Source of the DNA: Lentimicrobiaceae bacterium
GTDB lineage: Bacteria; Bacteroidota; Bacteroidia; Bacteroidales; JAGONC01
NCBI GenBank assembly: GCA_017993235.1
Contig: JAGONC010000009.1
Span: 24,746-88,745, forward strand
DNA length: 64,000 nucleotides
Reading direction: 5' to 3'
Part shown: positions 51,609-64,000 of the stretch, piece by piece
Position numbering within the stretch: the stretch's first letter is position 1
Layout of the letters: every line of letters starts with the position of its first letter
Notes under the pieces: model-generated
What the model was told of the DNA's origin: nothing
The model's database searches: none
The model's input: only the letters and a program-made list of their open reading frames with translations
Program-made: the position numbers and the translations under genes

Positions 51609-52709
51609 TTATCCCATTTTATAAATCTTCCCGGGCAGACTTTTAACGATCCCCTTGAACTCCAGGGTCAAAAGCAGGGATGTCACCTTTCCCAGTGTCA
51701 GTCGTGAGTGCAGTGACAGCCAATCAATGGTGCATTCTCCCTGCTCGCCAAGGATCCTGACCAGGGTTGCTTCCTCAGGAGTCAATGTATGAAATAGCAA
51801 TGCCTGCCTGCTGCCCGTCATTTCCCGTGATTTTTCCCAGCCCATCATGTAGATGATATCCTCAGGTGATTGTACCAGGGAAGCCTTATTGGTCTTGATC
51901 AGGAAATTGCAGCCCACCGAATACTCATCTGACAGCCGGCCGGGCACGGCAAACACGTCGCGGTTGTAGGAATTGGCAATTTCTGCCGTGATCAGGGCAC
52001 CGCCTTTTCTGCCCGCTTCCACAACCACCACGGCATCGGCAAGCCCGGCAATGATCCTGTTCCGTTTTGGAAAATTCTCCTTATCGGGATTGGTTTCGCT
52101 GATGAACTCCGTCACCAGCCCTCCCTTCTCAATCATCCGGATTGCAAGTGAACGGTTTGCATAAGGGTAGATTCTATCGAGACCATGCGCAAGCACCCCT
52201 GCGGTCGGGAGGTTGTTCAGCAGAGCTTCCTTGTGGGAACAGGAATCAATTCCATAAGCTAAACCACTAACTATCAATACATTGAGGGCGCTTAAGCCTT
52301 CGATGAAATGGCTTACGATCTCTTTCCCGTATTCTGTTGCACTACGGGTCCCGACGATGCTGAGGATCCTGTCGTTGTTCAGGTCAACCGGCCCTTTTGC
52401 ATAGAGCATCATGGGAGCATCGGTACAATGATGCAGGCGCCGGGGAAATTCCCGATCCGTATAAAAGACCGTTCGGATCCGGTTACGCTCGACGAACCGG
52501 GCTTCCTTTTCAGCCCGCGTGATCACCTCAGCGCTGCGCAGGGCCGCTGCAGTGGTTTTCCCAATACCCGGAATTTTCAGCAGGGCTCTGGCCTTTTCCT
52601 TAAATACAGCCTCCACCCCGCCACAATATGCCACCAGTTTTCTCCCGTTGATATCACCCACACCGGGGACCAGGGTAATGGCAATCTGATAGATCAGCGA
52701 CTCAGCCAT
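51609..52709 (-). CDS. dprA: DNA processing protein DprA/Smf
   Basis: A 366-residue protein that protects incoming single-stranded DNA and loads RecA during natural transformation. The Rossmann-fold part carries SIVGTRSATEYGKEIV, SGLAYGIDSCSHKEAL, FPKRNRIIAGLADAVVVVEA and RKGGALITAEIANSYNRDVF. A winged-helix DprA C-terminal domain closes the protein, and a helix-hairpin-helix (LLKIPGIGKTTAAAL) lies near the start. Length is normal. Confidence 0.95.
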   Translation of the reverse strand: MAESLIYQIAITLVPGVGDINGRKLVAYCGGVEAVFKEKARALLKIPGIGKTTAAALRSAEVITRAEKEARFVERNRIRTVFYTDREFPRRLHHCTDAPMMLYAKGPVDLNNDRILSIVGTRSATEYGKEIVSHFIEGLSALNVLIVSGLAYGIDSCSHKEALLNNLPTAGVLAHGLDRIYPYANRSLAIRMIEKGGLVTEFISETNPDKENFPKRNRIIAGLADAVVVVEAGRKGGALITAEIANSYNRDVFAVPGRLSDEYSVGCNFLIKTNKASLVQSPEDIIYMMGWEKSREMTGSRQALLFHTLTPEEATLVRILGEQGECTIDWLSLHSRLTLGKVTSLLLTLEFKGIVKSLPGKIYKMG

Positions 52710-52829
52710 GGTAAGAATCAGTTTACCTGTTAATCCGGAAAAAGAGATAAATGTACCCTGGCGGGATTAAATTTTTTATTTATTTCCTTCAGTATAAAAA
52801 TTCATACTTTTGGTTTTTGATTTTTTCCT

Positions 52830-53627
52830 ATGATCTTCAATTATATTCCCTGGAATGTCAACCCGGAAATATTTCATGTAGGATCCCTGTCGGTCAGGTG
52901 GTACGGACTTCTTTTTGCGCTGGGATTCTACTTCGGGTACCTGATCATGGCCCGGTTCTTCCGGAAGGAAAACGTTCCCATAAAAGAACTGGACAGGCTG
53001 ACCACCTACATGGTCGTTGGCACCATTATCGGTGCACGTCTTGGGCACTGCATGTTCTACGAACCGGCATACTATCTGAGCCATCCCCTTGAAATACTGA
53101 AAATATGGGAAGGAGGACTGGCCAGTCACGGAGCAGCCATTGGGATCATACTGTCCATTTACCTGTTTTCGCGGAAAAGTTCACGGTCCTTTCTATGGAC
53201 CCTCGACAGGATCGTAATCGTGGTTGCCCTGGCGGGTGTGCTGATCCGGCTGGGGAACCTGATGAATTCAGAGATCTTTGGCAAACCAACCGATTTGCCC
53301 TGGGCATTTGTCTTTATCCGGGATAACATGATTCCCCGCCATCCGAGTCAAATCTATGAAGCGCTTGCCTACCTGTTGACCTTCATCTATTTACTAAAGC
53401 ACTATTACCGGAAGAATGGACAACCCCGTCCTGGCTTTCTTTTCGGAATGTTTATGATCATGATCTTTACCGCCCGGTTCTTCATTGAGTTTCTGAAAGA
53501 ACCACAGGTATCATTTGAAACCCGGTATTGGCTGAATCTTGGTCAGTCGCTCAGCATTCCCTTCGTCCTGTTGGGAATCTTTATGGTATGGCGTTCAAAA
53601 AAGGATTCTGTACCGGGAATCATTTGA
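52830..53627 (+). CDS. lgt: Prolipoprotein diacylglyceryl transferase
   Basis: A 265-residue inner-membrane enzyme that adds diacylglycerol to lipobox cysteines. Signature RLGNLMNSEIFGKPTDLPWA, VRWYGLLFALGFYFGY at the start, EGGLASHGAAIG and HPSQIYEALAYLL are all present, with seven hydrophobic segments. Its last eight bases overlap the convergent DUF2723 gene. Its substrates in this window include the SusD-like, DUF4136 and GldN-like lipoproteins. Confidence 0.96.
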   Translation: MIFNYIPWNVNPEIFHVGSLSVRWYGLLFALGFYFGYLIMARFFRKENVPIKELDRLTTYMVVGTIIGARLGHCMFYEPAYYLSHPLEILKIWEGGLASHGAAIGIILSIYLFSRKSSRSFLWTLDRIVIVVALAGVLIRLGNLMNSEIFGKPTDLPWAFVFIRDNMIPRHPSQIYEALAYLLTFIYLLKHYYRKNGQPRPGFLFGMFMIMIFTARFFIEFLKEPQVSFETRYWLNLGQSLSIPFVLLGIFMVWRSKKDSVPGII

Positions 53628-56600
53628 AAAGATCCAGCCGGTACTTGATGATCCCGTCGATGCGATCGGCAAGTTCCTTCTGTTCGTACTCCCGTGCCAT
53701 TTCCGCCAGCCGGTTCAGCACCATGAAAGCCTGCTCCAGATCTTCTGAATAATATTCCGCGAACCTGCCCGACAGGGATTGGTAATAGGTGATGTTCTCT
53801 TCATAATTTTTGAGCAGGATCTCGCTCAACTGATTGGCCTTCCCGATCTCACCCGCCTGGTAATAGATCTCAAGGAACGGGATCATGTACAGATCGAACG
53901 GTATCTTGGCATTGGGAAATATTTCAAGAACCCGGTCGGTTACCCTGACTGCTGAATCCACCTTTTTCTCATCCATCAATGCCTGGACCAGTCTCATGAA
54001 ATTTTGTTTGGGAATCATGGTATTGCGGTAACTCTCGCGGTCAATGGTAACCCGCGGATCATTCAGGTTGCCCCATTTGCATTTATTCATCAGGATGTCA
54101 TAGCTGGCCTCCGTATTCAGACCTCCCAGGCTTTTAATGTAGCTATCAGCCTTTACGGGCATGAACCTGTAAACAAATCCTTCCAGGTGGCAGTAGGCAT
54201 CCACGTCCAATACCTGGCTGAGACTGTTGGGATTGGCAAAATAAAGCGGGCGTTCCCAGTTGTTGGTCGCAAGAAAATCAAGCAACATCAGATCGTTACG
54301 GTACAAATAATTGGTCTTGATCTGCCAGTCGACGTAGGGTTCAATCCTGTCGGCATAATAGGCTGGAACGATACCCTTTTTTACAGCGTTGGCTGAGTCG
54401 ACCGACAACCGTACGCTTTTAGTCGGGAAATAATTGATCCATTCACCACTCTGAACAGGCAGTCTGGTGGACTGGCTCTCATTGGCGATGAAATCGATCA
54501 CCTTTTTCAATTCATATCGTCCTTTGATACTGGATTCTTCATAATACGGGATGATCTCGTTGACACCTTTATTGTACTGTTCTGCCTTCAGGGTGAAGGG
54601 CAAAGGATCCGAATCGTATACTTTTTTCATCATCTGATGAACATACCAGTCTCCGCTGGCGAGCATGAAGTTGACCACCCTGACATCGGTCCGGATCCCT
54701 TCCACCTCCTGGGCGTACCATAAGGGAAATGTGTCGTTATCCCCGTTGGTGATCAGGATTGCATTCGGAGCGCATGAGTTCAGATAATTGGATGCAAAGT
54801 CCCTCGCAGCATATTTACCCGACCGGTCATGGTCGTCCCAACCCTGCTGCGCCATGATAAATGGAACCAGTATGATGCAGAGTGCCGTTGCCAGGATAGC
54901 GGCAAGATGTGGCTTGAGAAAACGGTTGAACAACTCCGTTACAGCCATGACGCCCATCCCGATCCAGATGGCAAATGCATAAAACGATCCGGCATAGGCA
55001 TAGTCCCTCTCTCTTGGCTGATAAGGATACTGATTGAGGTATACAATGATGGCGAATCCGGTCATGATGTACAACAGGGCGACCACGAAGGTGTTATTCC
55101 TGTCCCGTTTCCAGTGATAGAACAGCCCGGCCAGACCCAGGATCAGGGGGAGTGCATAAAATTTGTTCCTGGCTGGATTTTGCATACTGAAAGGCAGGTT
55201 CTCCTGGCTTCCGATGTGCATCCTGTCGATGAAAGGAATCCCGCTGATCCAATTGCCCTCGGCAATACCTCCATGTCCCTCAATATCATTTTGCCGCCCG
55301 ACGAAGTTCCAGAGAAAGTATCGCCAGTACATGTGGCCTACCTGATAATTGAAAAAGAAACGAAGATTTTCGCCGAAAGTGGGTTTGATGATGACCTGGG
55401 TTTCACCCTGACGGTTGGTGTACCGAATGGGGTGCCCTTTAATTCTGCCCCATTGTTTGTAGGCAGATTCATGCGAATCCTTCTGGTTGCTCCACATGCG
55501 GGGGAAGAGCGTACAAAAACGGCTGTCATAATTCGGGATAGAGGATTTGCGATCGTCGGTGATAACGTATTTTCCTGTTTTGTAGTCCTTTATATAAACC
55601 GGATTTCCGTCTTTATACGGATTTTCAGGATCCAGGGGCGTATTGTAATACTGGCCATAGAAGATAGGCCAGTCACCATACTGTTCCCTGTTCAGGTACG
55701 ATAACAGGCTGATGGCATCCGATGGTTCGTTTTCATTGATCGGTGTGTTGGCGTTGGCCCGGATCACGATCAAAAGAAAGGAAGAATAACCGATAAGGAT
55801 AAATACGAAACAAAGGATGACCGTATTGAGCAGGTCCTTTCGGTAGCGCACCAGGTAAAGCAGCGTCAGCAGTGCACCGCAGAAGATCAGACGGATAACG
55901 AAATTCCCACCGGAAGAACTCGCTGCCAGGATCAGGATGACCAGTAACCCAAGCAAGATCAGCACTGACCAGCGCAGGGCGGGCGAAACAGGATCTTTGA
56001 TCGTATACAGAATCGCGGTAATGCACAATCCGATGATGATCAATGCGATCGCTATCGTGCCCGAGTTAAAGGGCAATCCGAGGGTATTGACAAAAAGCAG
56101 TTCGGCTTTAGCAAACTGGTTGACGATTTCCGGGACAATGACGTACATGATAAACGCGAGCAGGAGTATGGAGATCACTGCCGTGATGATCACACCCTTT
56201 GGTGTGGCTTTATGCTTTTTATAGTAATAAACGAATGCGATGGCCGGAATGGCAAGCAGGTTGAGCAGGTGAACGCCGATCGAAAGGCCCATCATGTAAG
56301 CGATAAAGATCAGCCAGCGGAAAGCATGAGGCTCGTCGGCAACCTTTTCCCATTTCAGGATGGCCCAGAAAACCAGTGCCGTAAAGAACGAGGACATCGC
56401 ATAAACTTCACCTTCAACGGCAGAGAACCAGAACGAATCTGAAAATGTATAGGCCAGTGCGCCAACCACTCCGGCACCCAGCACCGTATAGATCTGCCCG
56501 GTGGTGATCTCTTCACCTTTACGGAAAACCATCTTTTCTGCCAGCATGGTGATGGTCCAGAAAAGAAACAGAATGGTGAAACTGCTGGAAAGGACCGACA

Positions 56601-56844
56601 TCATGTTGATCATCAAGGCGACCCTGGAAGTATCCCCAAATGCAAATAAAGAGAAGAACCTGCCCACCAGCTGAAAAAGGGGAGCTCCCGGCGGATGTCC
56701 TACCTGAAGCTTATAGGCTGTGGAAATGTACTCGCCACAGTCCCACCAACTGGCCGTCAGCTCAACGGTCAGTGCATAGACGACCGTTGCGATGGCAAAT
56801 ACGATCCAACCCAGGATCGTGTTGTACCGGTTATACTGTTTCAT
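53620..56844 (-). CDS. DUF2723 integral membrane glycosyltransferase-like protein
   Basis: A 1074-residue protein. The first 370 residues hold about ten transmembrane helices; the early loop LTASWWDCGEYISTAYKLQV and GHPPGAPLFQLVGRFFSL carry the acidic and His residues typical of GT-C fold enzymes related to TMEM260. Further helices follow near residues 590-690, with YLNQYPYQPRERDYAYAGSF. The C-terminal 350 residues are soluble, with TNGDNDTFPLWYAQEVEGIR and a helical repeat end. The eukaryotic relative TMEM260 is a protein O-mannosyltransferase, so a similar role in O-glycosylation of exported proteins is likely. Confidence 0.85.
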   Translation of the reverse strand: MKQYNRYNTILGWIVFAIATVVYALTVELTASWWDCGEYISTAYKLQVGHPPGAPLFQLVGRFFSLFAFGDTSRVALMINMMSVLSSSFTILFLFWTITMLAEKMVFRKGEEITTGQIYTVLGAGVVGALAYTFSDSFWFSAVEGEVYAMSSFFTALVFWAILKWEKVADEPHAFRWLIFIAYMMGLSIGVHLLNLLAIPAIAFVYYYKKHKATPKGVIITAVISILLLAFIMYVIVPEIVNQFAKAELLFVNTLGLPFNSGTIAIALIIIGLCITAILYTIKDPVSPALRWSVLILLGLLVILILAASSSGGNFVIRLIFCGALLTLLYLVRYRKDLLNTVILCFVFILIGYSSFLLIVIRANANTPINENEPSDAISLLSYLNREQYGDWPIFYGQYYNTPLDPENPYKDGNPVYIKDYKTGKYVITDDRKSSIPNYDSRFCTLFPRMWSNQKDSHESAYKQWGRIKGHPIRYTNRQGETQVIIKPTFGENLRFFFNYQVGHMYWRYFLWNFVGRQNDIEGHGGIAEGNWISGIPFIDRMHIGSQENLPFSMQNPARNKFYALPLILGLAGLFYHWKRDRNNTFVVALLYIMTGFAIIVYLNQYPYQPRERDYAYAGSFYAFAIWIGMGVMAVTELFNRFLKPHLAAILATALCIILVPFIMAQQGWDDHDRSGKYAARDFASNYLNSCAPNAILITNGDNDTFPLWYAQEVEGIRTDVRVVNFMLASGDWYVHQMMKKVYDSDPLPFTLKAEQYNKGVNEIIPYYEESSIKGRYELKKVIDFIANESQSTRLPVQSGEWINYFPTKSVRLSVDSANAVKKGIVPAYYADRIEPYVDWQIKTNYLYRNDLMLLDFLATNNWERPLYFANPNSLSQVLDVDAYCHLEGFVYRFMPVKADSYIKSLGGLNTEASYDILMNKCKWGNLNDPRVTIDRESYRNTMIPKQNFMRLVQALMDEKKVDSAVRVTDRVLEIFPNAKIPFDLYMIPFLEIYYQAGEIGKANQLSEILLKNYEENITYYQSLSGRFAEYYSEDLEQAFMVLNRLAEMAREYEQKELADRIDGIIKYRLDLFK

Positions 56845-57015
56845 GAAAAGACATAGTTAAGTGATGATCCACGCTTAATTTGGGAGCTAAATTATACATT
56901 TTACGTGAACCTACCCGGCCGGATGCAATTTTTATCCCATAAGATTCAGAATATAAAGAATTAAAGGGAGTTTCAAGAAATAATGGCCGGTCATAAGAAT
57001 ATGTGAAATTATTTG

Positions 57016-57023
57016 TATTTTTG
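57016..57023 (+). promoter_or_regulatory. Candidate Bacteroidota -7 element for the tRNA-Gln/rimP unit
   Basis: TATTTTTG matches TAnnTTTG 27 bases before the tRNA. The gap 56845-57049 otherwise shows nothing recognisable. No comparable element exists between the tRNA and rimP. Confidence 0.45.
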
Positions 57024-57049
57024 CAAACCTTTTGAAAAGGGCCTGTACC

Positions 57050-57122
57050 TGTCCGATGGTGTAATTGGCAACACGTCTGATTTTGGTTCAGAAGAGTCCA
57101 GGTTCGAGCCCTGGTCGGACAA
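57050..57122 (+). tRNA. tRNA-Gln (anticodon TTG)
   Basis: A full cloverleaf: acceptor stem TGTCCGA/TCGGACA, D-arm with TGGTGTAATTGGCAACA, anticodon stem TCTGA/TCAGA with loop TTTTGGT (anticodon TTG), and T-arm CCAGGTTCGAGCCCTGG. U1-A72 is typical of tRNA-Gln. The 3' CCA is not encoded. It is followed by a terminator-like hairpin at 57169-57191 and by rimP. Confidence 0.95.
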
Positions 57123-57168
57123 CAGCACTTTTCGGCAGGAACAACAGACGTATGTGCAATGGAATGGA

Positions 57169-57191
57169 GGGGACCGGCGTCCCCTATTTTA
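57169..57191 (+). terminator. Hairpin terminator or attenuator after tRNA-Gln
   Basis: GGGGAC, loop CGGC, GTCCCC, then TATTTTATT. It ends only about ten bases before the rimP start, so any transcript of rimP coming from the tRNA side must read through it. It may be a leaky terminator setting rimP-nusA-infB expression. Confidence 0.75.
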
Positions 57192-57201
57192 TTCCTGAAC
57201 C

Positions 57202-57681
57202 ATGAACCAGAAAATGATCGAACGGACAGAAATAGTGAACATGATCAACGGGCACCTTGCCGATGGACCCCTGTTTTTGATGGATGTCATCATTAAACCG
57301 GGTAACCTGATCATGGTGTTCATCGACAGCGACCGGGAAGTCGACATTGACGACTGCGCAGCACTTAGCCGTTTTATTGAATCCCATCTCAACAGGGATG
57401 TGGAGGATTATGAGCTCAGGGTATCTTCAGCCGGGATCGATCATCCTTACGTTTTTCTGCGGCAATACCGGAAAAACGTCGGGCGTCAGGTTCAGGTGCT
57501 GATGAAGGATGACACGATCATACGGGGAACGCTTCTTAAGGCCGGTGAAAAATTCATTGAGGTAAAGCCAGTGAAAATAAAAGGCAGAAAAGAACAGGAA
57601 ATCAGTTCCTGCAGGCTGCCTTTTGATCAGATAAAAGAAACCAGAGGAATTGTCACTTTCGATTCACATAACATTGCTTAA
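57202..57681 (+). CDS. rimP: Ribosome maturation factor RimP
   Basis: A 159-residue two-domain protein needed for 30S assembly. The N-terminal domain shows GPLFLMDVIIKPGNLIMVFIDSDREVDIDDC, then the ELRVSSAGIDHP motif (SSPGLDRP in most RimP), and a C-terminal Sm-like domain. The start at 57202 is preferred; a second Met is at 57214. It leads the conserved rimP-nusA-infB operon. Confidence 0.92.
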   Translation: MNQKMIERTEIVNMINGHLADGPLFLMDVIIKPGNLIMVFIDSDREVDIDDCAALSRFIESHLNRDVEDYELRVSSAGIDHPYVFLRQYRKNVGRQVQVLMKDDTIIRGTLLKAGEKFIEVKPVKIKGRKEQEISSCRLPFDQIKETRGIVTFDSHNIA

Positions 57682-57695
57682 TATCCCACTGAGCT

Positions 57696-58940
57696 ATGGA
57701 ACATGAACATATCAATCTAGTCGAAACCTTTTCGGAGTTCAAGGAGTTCAAAAATATTGAACGCGAAACGCTGATGCGGATCCTCGAGGATGTTTTTACG
57801 CATCTGCTCACCAAAAAATTTGGTTCGGAAGATAATTTCGACATCATCGTCAATATTGATAAGGGAGATCTTGAAATATGGCGCAGCAGGCAGATCGTTG
57901 AAGACGGCACCGTTGAAGATCCCAACACCCAGATCGCCTACTCAGAAGCCATCAAGATCGAACCCGATTTCGAGGTTGGTGAAGAAGTATCGGAAGAGAT
58001 CAAAATGAAGGATTTTGGCAGAAGGGAAATCCTGACCATACGGCAAAACCTGATCTCCAAGATCCAGGAATATGAAAAAGATAATATCTACCGTAAATAC
58101 AAGGATAAGATCGGCGAGATCATCACCGGCGAAGTATACCAGGTTTGGAAAAAAGAGATCCTTGTGCTGGATGATGAATATATCGAACTGACCCTGCCAA
58201 AATCAGAACAGATCCCGACTGATTTTTACCGGAAGGGAGACACCATCCGCGCTGTTGTATCGAAAGTGGAGATGCGCAATAATACTCCGATCATCATCCT
58301 GTCACGTACATCGCCTGTTTTTCTGGAAAGGCTCTTTGAATCAGAAGTGCCGGAGGTTTACGATGGACTGATCACGATCAAAAAAATCGTACGGGTTCCC
58401 GGTGAAAGGGCAAAGATCGCCGTTGAATCCTATGACGACCGTATCGACCCGGTAGGGGCCTGCGTTGGAATGAAGGGCTCTCGCATACATGGCATCGTCA
58501 GGGAACTGAAAAATGAAAATATTGATGTGATCAATTTCACTACAAACCCATCCCTGTATATCACACGTTCACTCAGCCCCGCTAAAATATCCACCATCAC
58601 CATTGATGACGAAAACAAAAGAGCAGAAGTATATATGAAACCCGACCAGGTTTCACTGGCCATTGGAAAAGGCGGATTCAACATTAAGCTGGCCAGCAAA
58701 CTGACAGGCTTTGAAATCGACGTCTACAGGGACACCGACACCGATGTCGAAGATGATGTTGATCTCCAGGAGTTTGCAGACGAAATTGATCAGTGGATCA
58801 TCGATGAACTAAAAAATATAGGATGCGACACAGCGAAAAGTGTAATGGAACTCAGTGTGGAAGATCTGGTGAAACGCACAGAGCTTGAGGAAGAAACCAT
58901 TCAATGGGTGATCAAGATTCTGAAAGCTGAATTTGAATAA
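57696..58940 (+). CDS. nusA: Transcription termination/antitermination factor NusA
   Basis: A 414-residue NusA with N-terminal RNA polymerase-binding domain, S1 domain ([19 protein letters not shown]), and two KH domains ([21 protein letters not shown], and later [21 protein letters not shown]). A short helical C-terminal part follows, with no acidic repeats. It starts 14 bases after rimP and is followed 32 bases later by infB, the order found across bacteria. Confidence 0.96.
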   Translation: MEHEHINLVETFSEFKEFKNIERETLMRILEDVFTHLLTKKFGSEDNFDIIVNIDKGDLEIWRSRQIVEDGTVEDPNTQIAYSEAIKIEPDFEVGEEVSEEIKMKDFGRREILTIRQNLISKIQEYEKDNIYRKYKDKIGEIITGEVYQVWKKEILVLDDEYIELTLPKSEQIPTDFYRKGDTIRAVVSKVEMRNNTPIIILSRTSPVFLERLFESEVPEVYDGLITIKKIVRVPGERAKIAVESYDDRIDPVGACVGMKGSRIHGIVRELKNENIDVINFTTNPSLYITRSLSPAKISTITIDDENKRAEVYMKPDQVSLAIGKGGFNIKLASKLTGFEIDVYRDTDTDVEDDVDLQEFADEIDQWIIDELKNIGCDTAKSVMELSVEDLVKRTELEEETIQWVIKILKAEFE

Positions 58941-58972
58941 TTTACGTAAAGAGGGATACACCTCAGCATTTT

Positions 58973-63355
<4,383 letters not shown>

Positions 63356-63802
63356 TCAGCTATCTTTTATTTTCCCGTAAAAAGTCAGTGCATGATGCGA
63401 AATTTCAACCTTCAGCAGTTGTTCAACAGCCTCTTTGATTTCCTGGATGCGGGGATCATAAAACTCACGGATCTCCCCGCTGTTCAAATCAATGAAATGA
63501 TCGTGCCTGTTAAATTTATACGCCCTTTCAAACTCTGCTGAATTGGTTCCAAACTGATGTCGGGTCACCAACTTGCAGTTCAACAGCAAATCAATGGTGT
63601 TATACAGCGTTGCCCTGCTGACCCTGTATTTGTTGTTTTTCATCCGGATATAAAGGGTTTCTATGTCAAAATGCCCTTCTGTATCATAGATCTCCCTGAG
63701 AATGGTAAAACGCTCAGGTGTCTTACGGTGTCCGTTATTTTCGAGGTAATCGGTAAAAATCTTTCTGACTGCTTCAAAGTAACTCGTATCACTATCTTTC
63801 AT
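63356..63802 (-). CDS. Fur family transcriptional regulator
   Basis: A 148-residue winged-helix protein of the Fur superfamily. The DNA-binding half includes [26 protein letters not shown] and [15 protein letters not shown]; the metal-site half has [18 protein letters not shown]. The CxxC zinc motifs of some Fur proteins are missing. Which metal or peroxide signal it reads cannot be told. It is followed by purA and preceded by the RelA/SpoT end. Confidence 0.9.
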   Translation of the reverse strand: MKDSDTSYFEAVRKIFTDYLENNGHRKTPERFTILREIYDTEGHFDIETLYIRMKNNKYRVSRATLYNTIDLLLNCKLVTRHQFGTNSAEFERAYKFNRHDHFIDLNSGEIREFYDPRIQEIKEAVEQLLKVEISHHALTFYGKIKDS

Positions 63803-63873
63803 GTAACCCTAAATTTGCGTTAAAGATAATGAATAATCATTTATTAATATTTGGTTTAAATAAATATAGTTTT

Positions 63874-64000
63874 TTATTCCGGATGTTCATCCATACGGTT
63901 GATGCGTGTGACTTTCTTTACATGATCAAGTGTTTTCAGTCTTAAAATGAGGTCATTCACCTTACCGGCATTTTTAACATAGAGCATGATCATGCACTGG
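63874..64000 (-). CDS. RelA/SpoT homologue, C-terminal end (runs off the window)
   Basis: The minus-strand frame from 64000 to the stop at 63874 encodes MIMLYVKNAGKVNDLILRL followed by KTLDHVKKVTRINRMDEH, an ACT-domain end as in bifunctional (p)ppGpp synthetase/hydrolases. In Bacteroidota this gene usually stands upstream of the Fur-like gene and purA, which fits here. Only 42 codons are seen, so the call leans on context. Confidence 0.7.
   Translation of the reverse strand, partial: QCMIMLYVKNAGKVNDLILRLKTLDHVKKVTRINRMDEHPE

Overview
The window looks like chromosomal DNA of an uncultured-type member of the Bacteroidota, most likely order Bacteroidales or a close relative. The signs are a SusC/SusD outer-membrane pair, two proteins ending in type IX secretion (T9SS) sorting domains, a GldN-like lipoprotein, a CarboxypepD_reg/TonB-dependent receptor, a DUF2723 membrane glycosyltransferase, a Fur-family regulator between a RelA/SpoT end and purA, an hpt-adk-obgE run, and -7 elements of the TAnnTTTG type before several genes. 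No phage, insertion sequence, CRISPR array, integrase or rRNA was seen. Coding density is high, with short intergenic gaps, many of which hold dispersed low-complexity repeats.

Layout. 1-4055 (minus): a sugar or inositol-type oxidation cluster of three Gfo/Idh/MocA oxidoreductases and a TIM-barrel isomerase, most with twin-arginine-like leaders. 4214-4687: a DoxX membrane protein. 4842-10892 (plus): a three-gene soluble redox complex (NuoE-like, NuoF-like, and a 1245-residue fusion of 2Fe-2S ferredoxin, GltD/NfnB-like flavoprotein, 2x[4Fe-4S] and a molybdopterin-type domain). 10861-18300: a DUF4136 lipoprotein, a receiver/PEP-synthase-like protein, a secreted HExxH protein with a propeller/barrel-like remainder, a small membrane protein and a flavin-fold protein. 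18474-21476 (minus): PAP2 phosphatase and hpt-adk-obgE. 21586-25588: purE, an M16 peptidase with a GldN-like lipoprotein, and a pyruvate-kinase-like protein with an unusual N-terminal extension. 25645-29822: a tandem pair of T9SS-exported Asp-box proteins. 30117-35868: an LptF/G permease, two glycosyltransferases, a DUF4870 protein and hisS. 36109-42627: an aromatic amino acid lyase and a SusC/SusD pair. 42848-46365 (minus): an M23 peptidase and iorAB. 46526-50160: ACP phosphodiesterase, a mosaic relic of two TCA-cycle genes, and a TonB-dependent receptor. 50170-53627: dtd, rsgA, dprA and lgt. 53620-56844: the DUF2723 protein. 57050-62035: tRNA-Gln followed by rimP-nusA-infB. 62030-64000 (minus): purA, a Fur-family gene and the C-terminal end of a RelA/SpoT homologue.

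The most unusual items are: (1) the three-subunit redox complex, which puts an NAD(H) site on the NuoF subunit and a second pyridine-nucleotide site on the GltD-like domain of its partner, and so resembles the Sporomusa-type electron-bifurcating transhydrogenase with an added, apparently non-catalytic, molybdopterin-type domain; (2) a relic at 47173-47740 where three separated fragments of NADP-isocitrate dehydrogenase and the C-terminal part of citrate synthase are joined in native order at short microhomologies; (3) an aromatic amino acid lyase whose MIO triad reads Ala-Cys-Gly; (4) tRNA-Gln plus a hairpin terminator directly in front of rimP-nusA-infB, the place held by metY in Escherichia coli; (5) several families of dispersed intergenic repeats that supply the last or first codons of adjacent genes.

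All calls come from reading the sequence and recalling family motifs; no database search was run.
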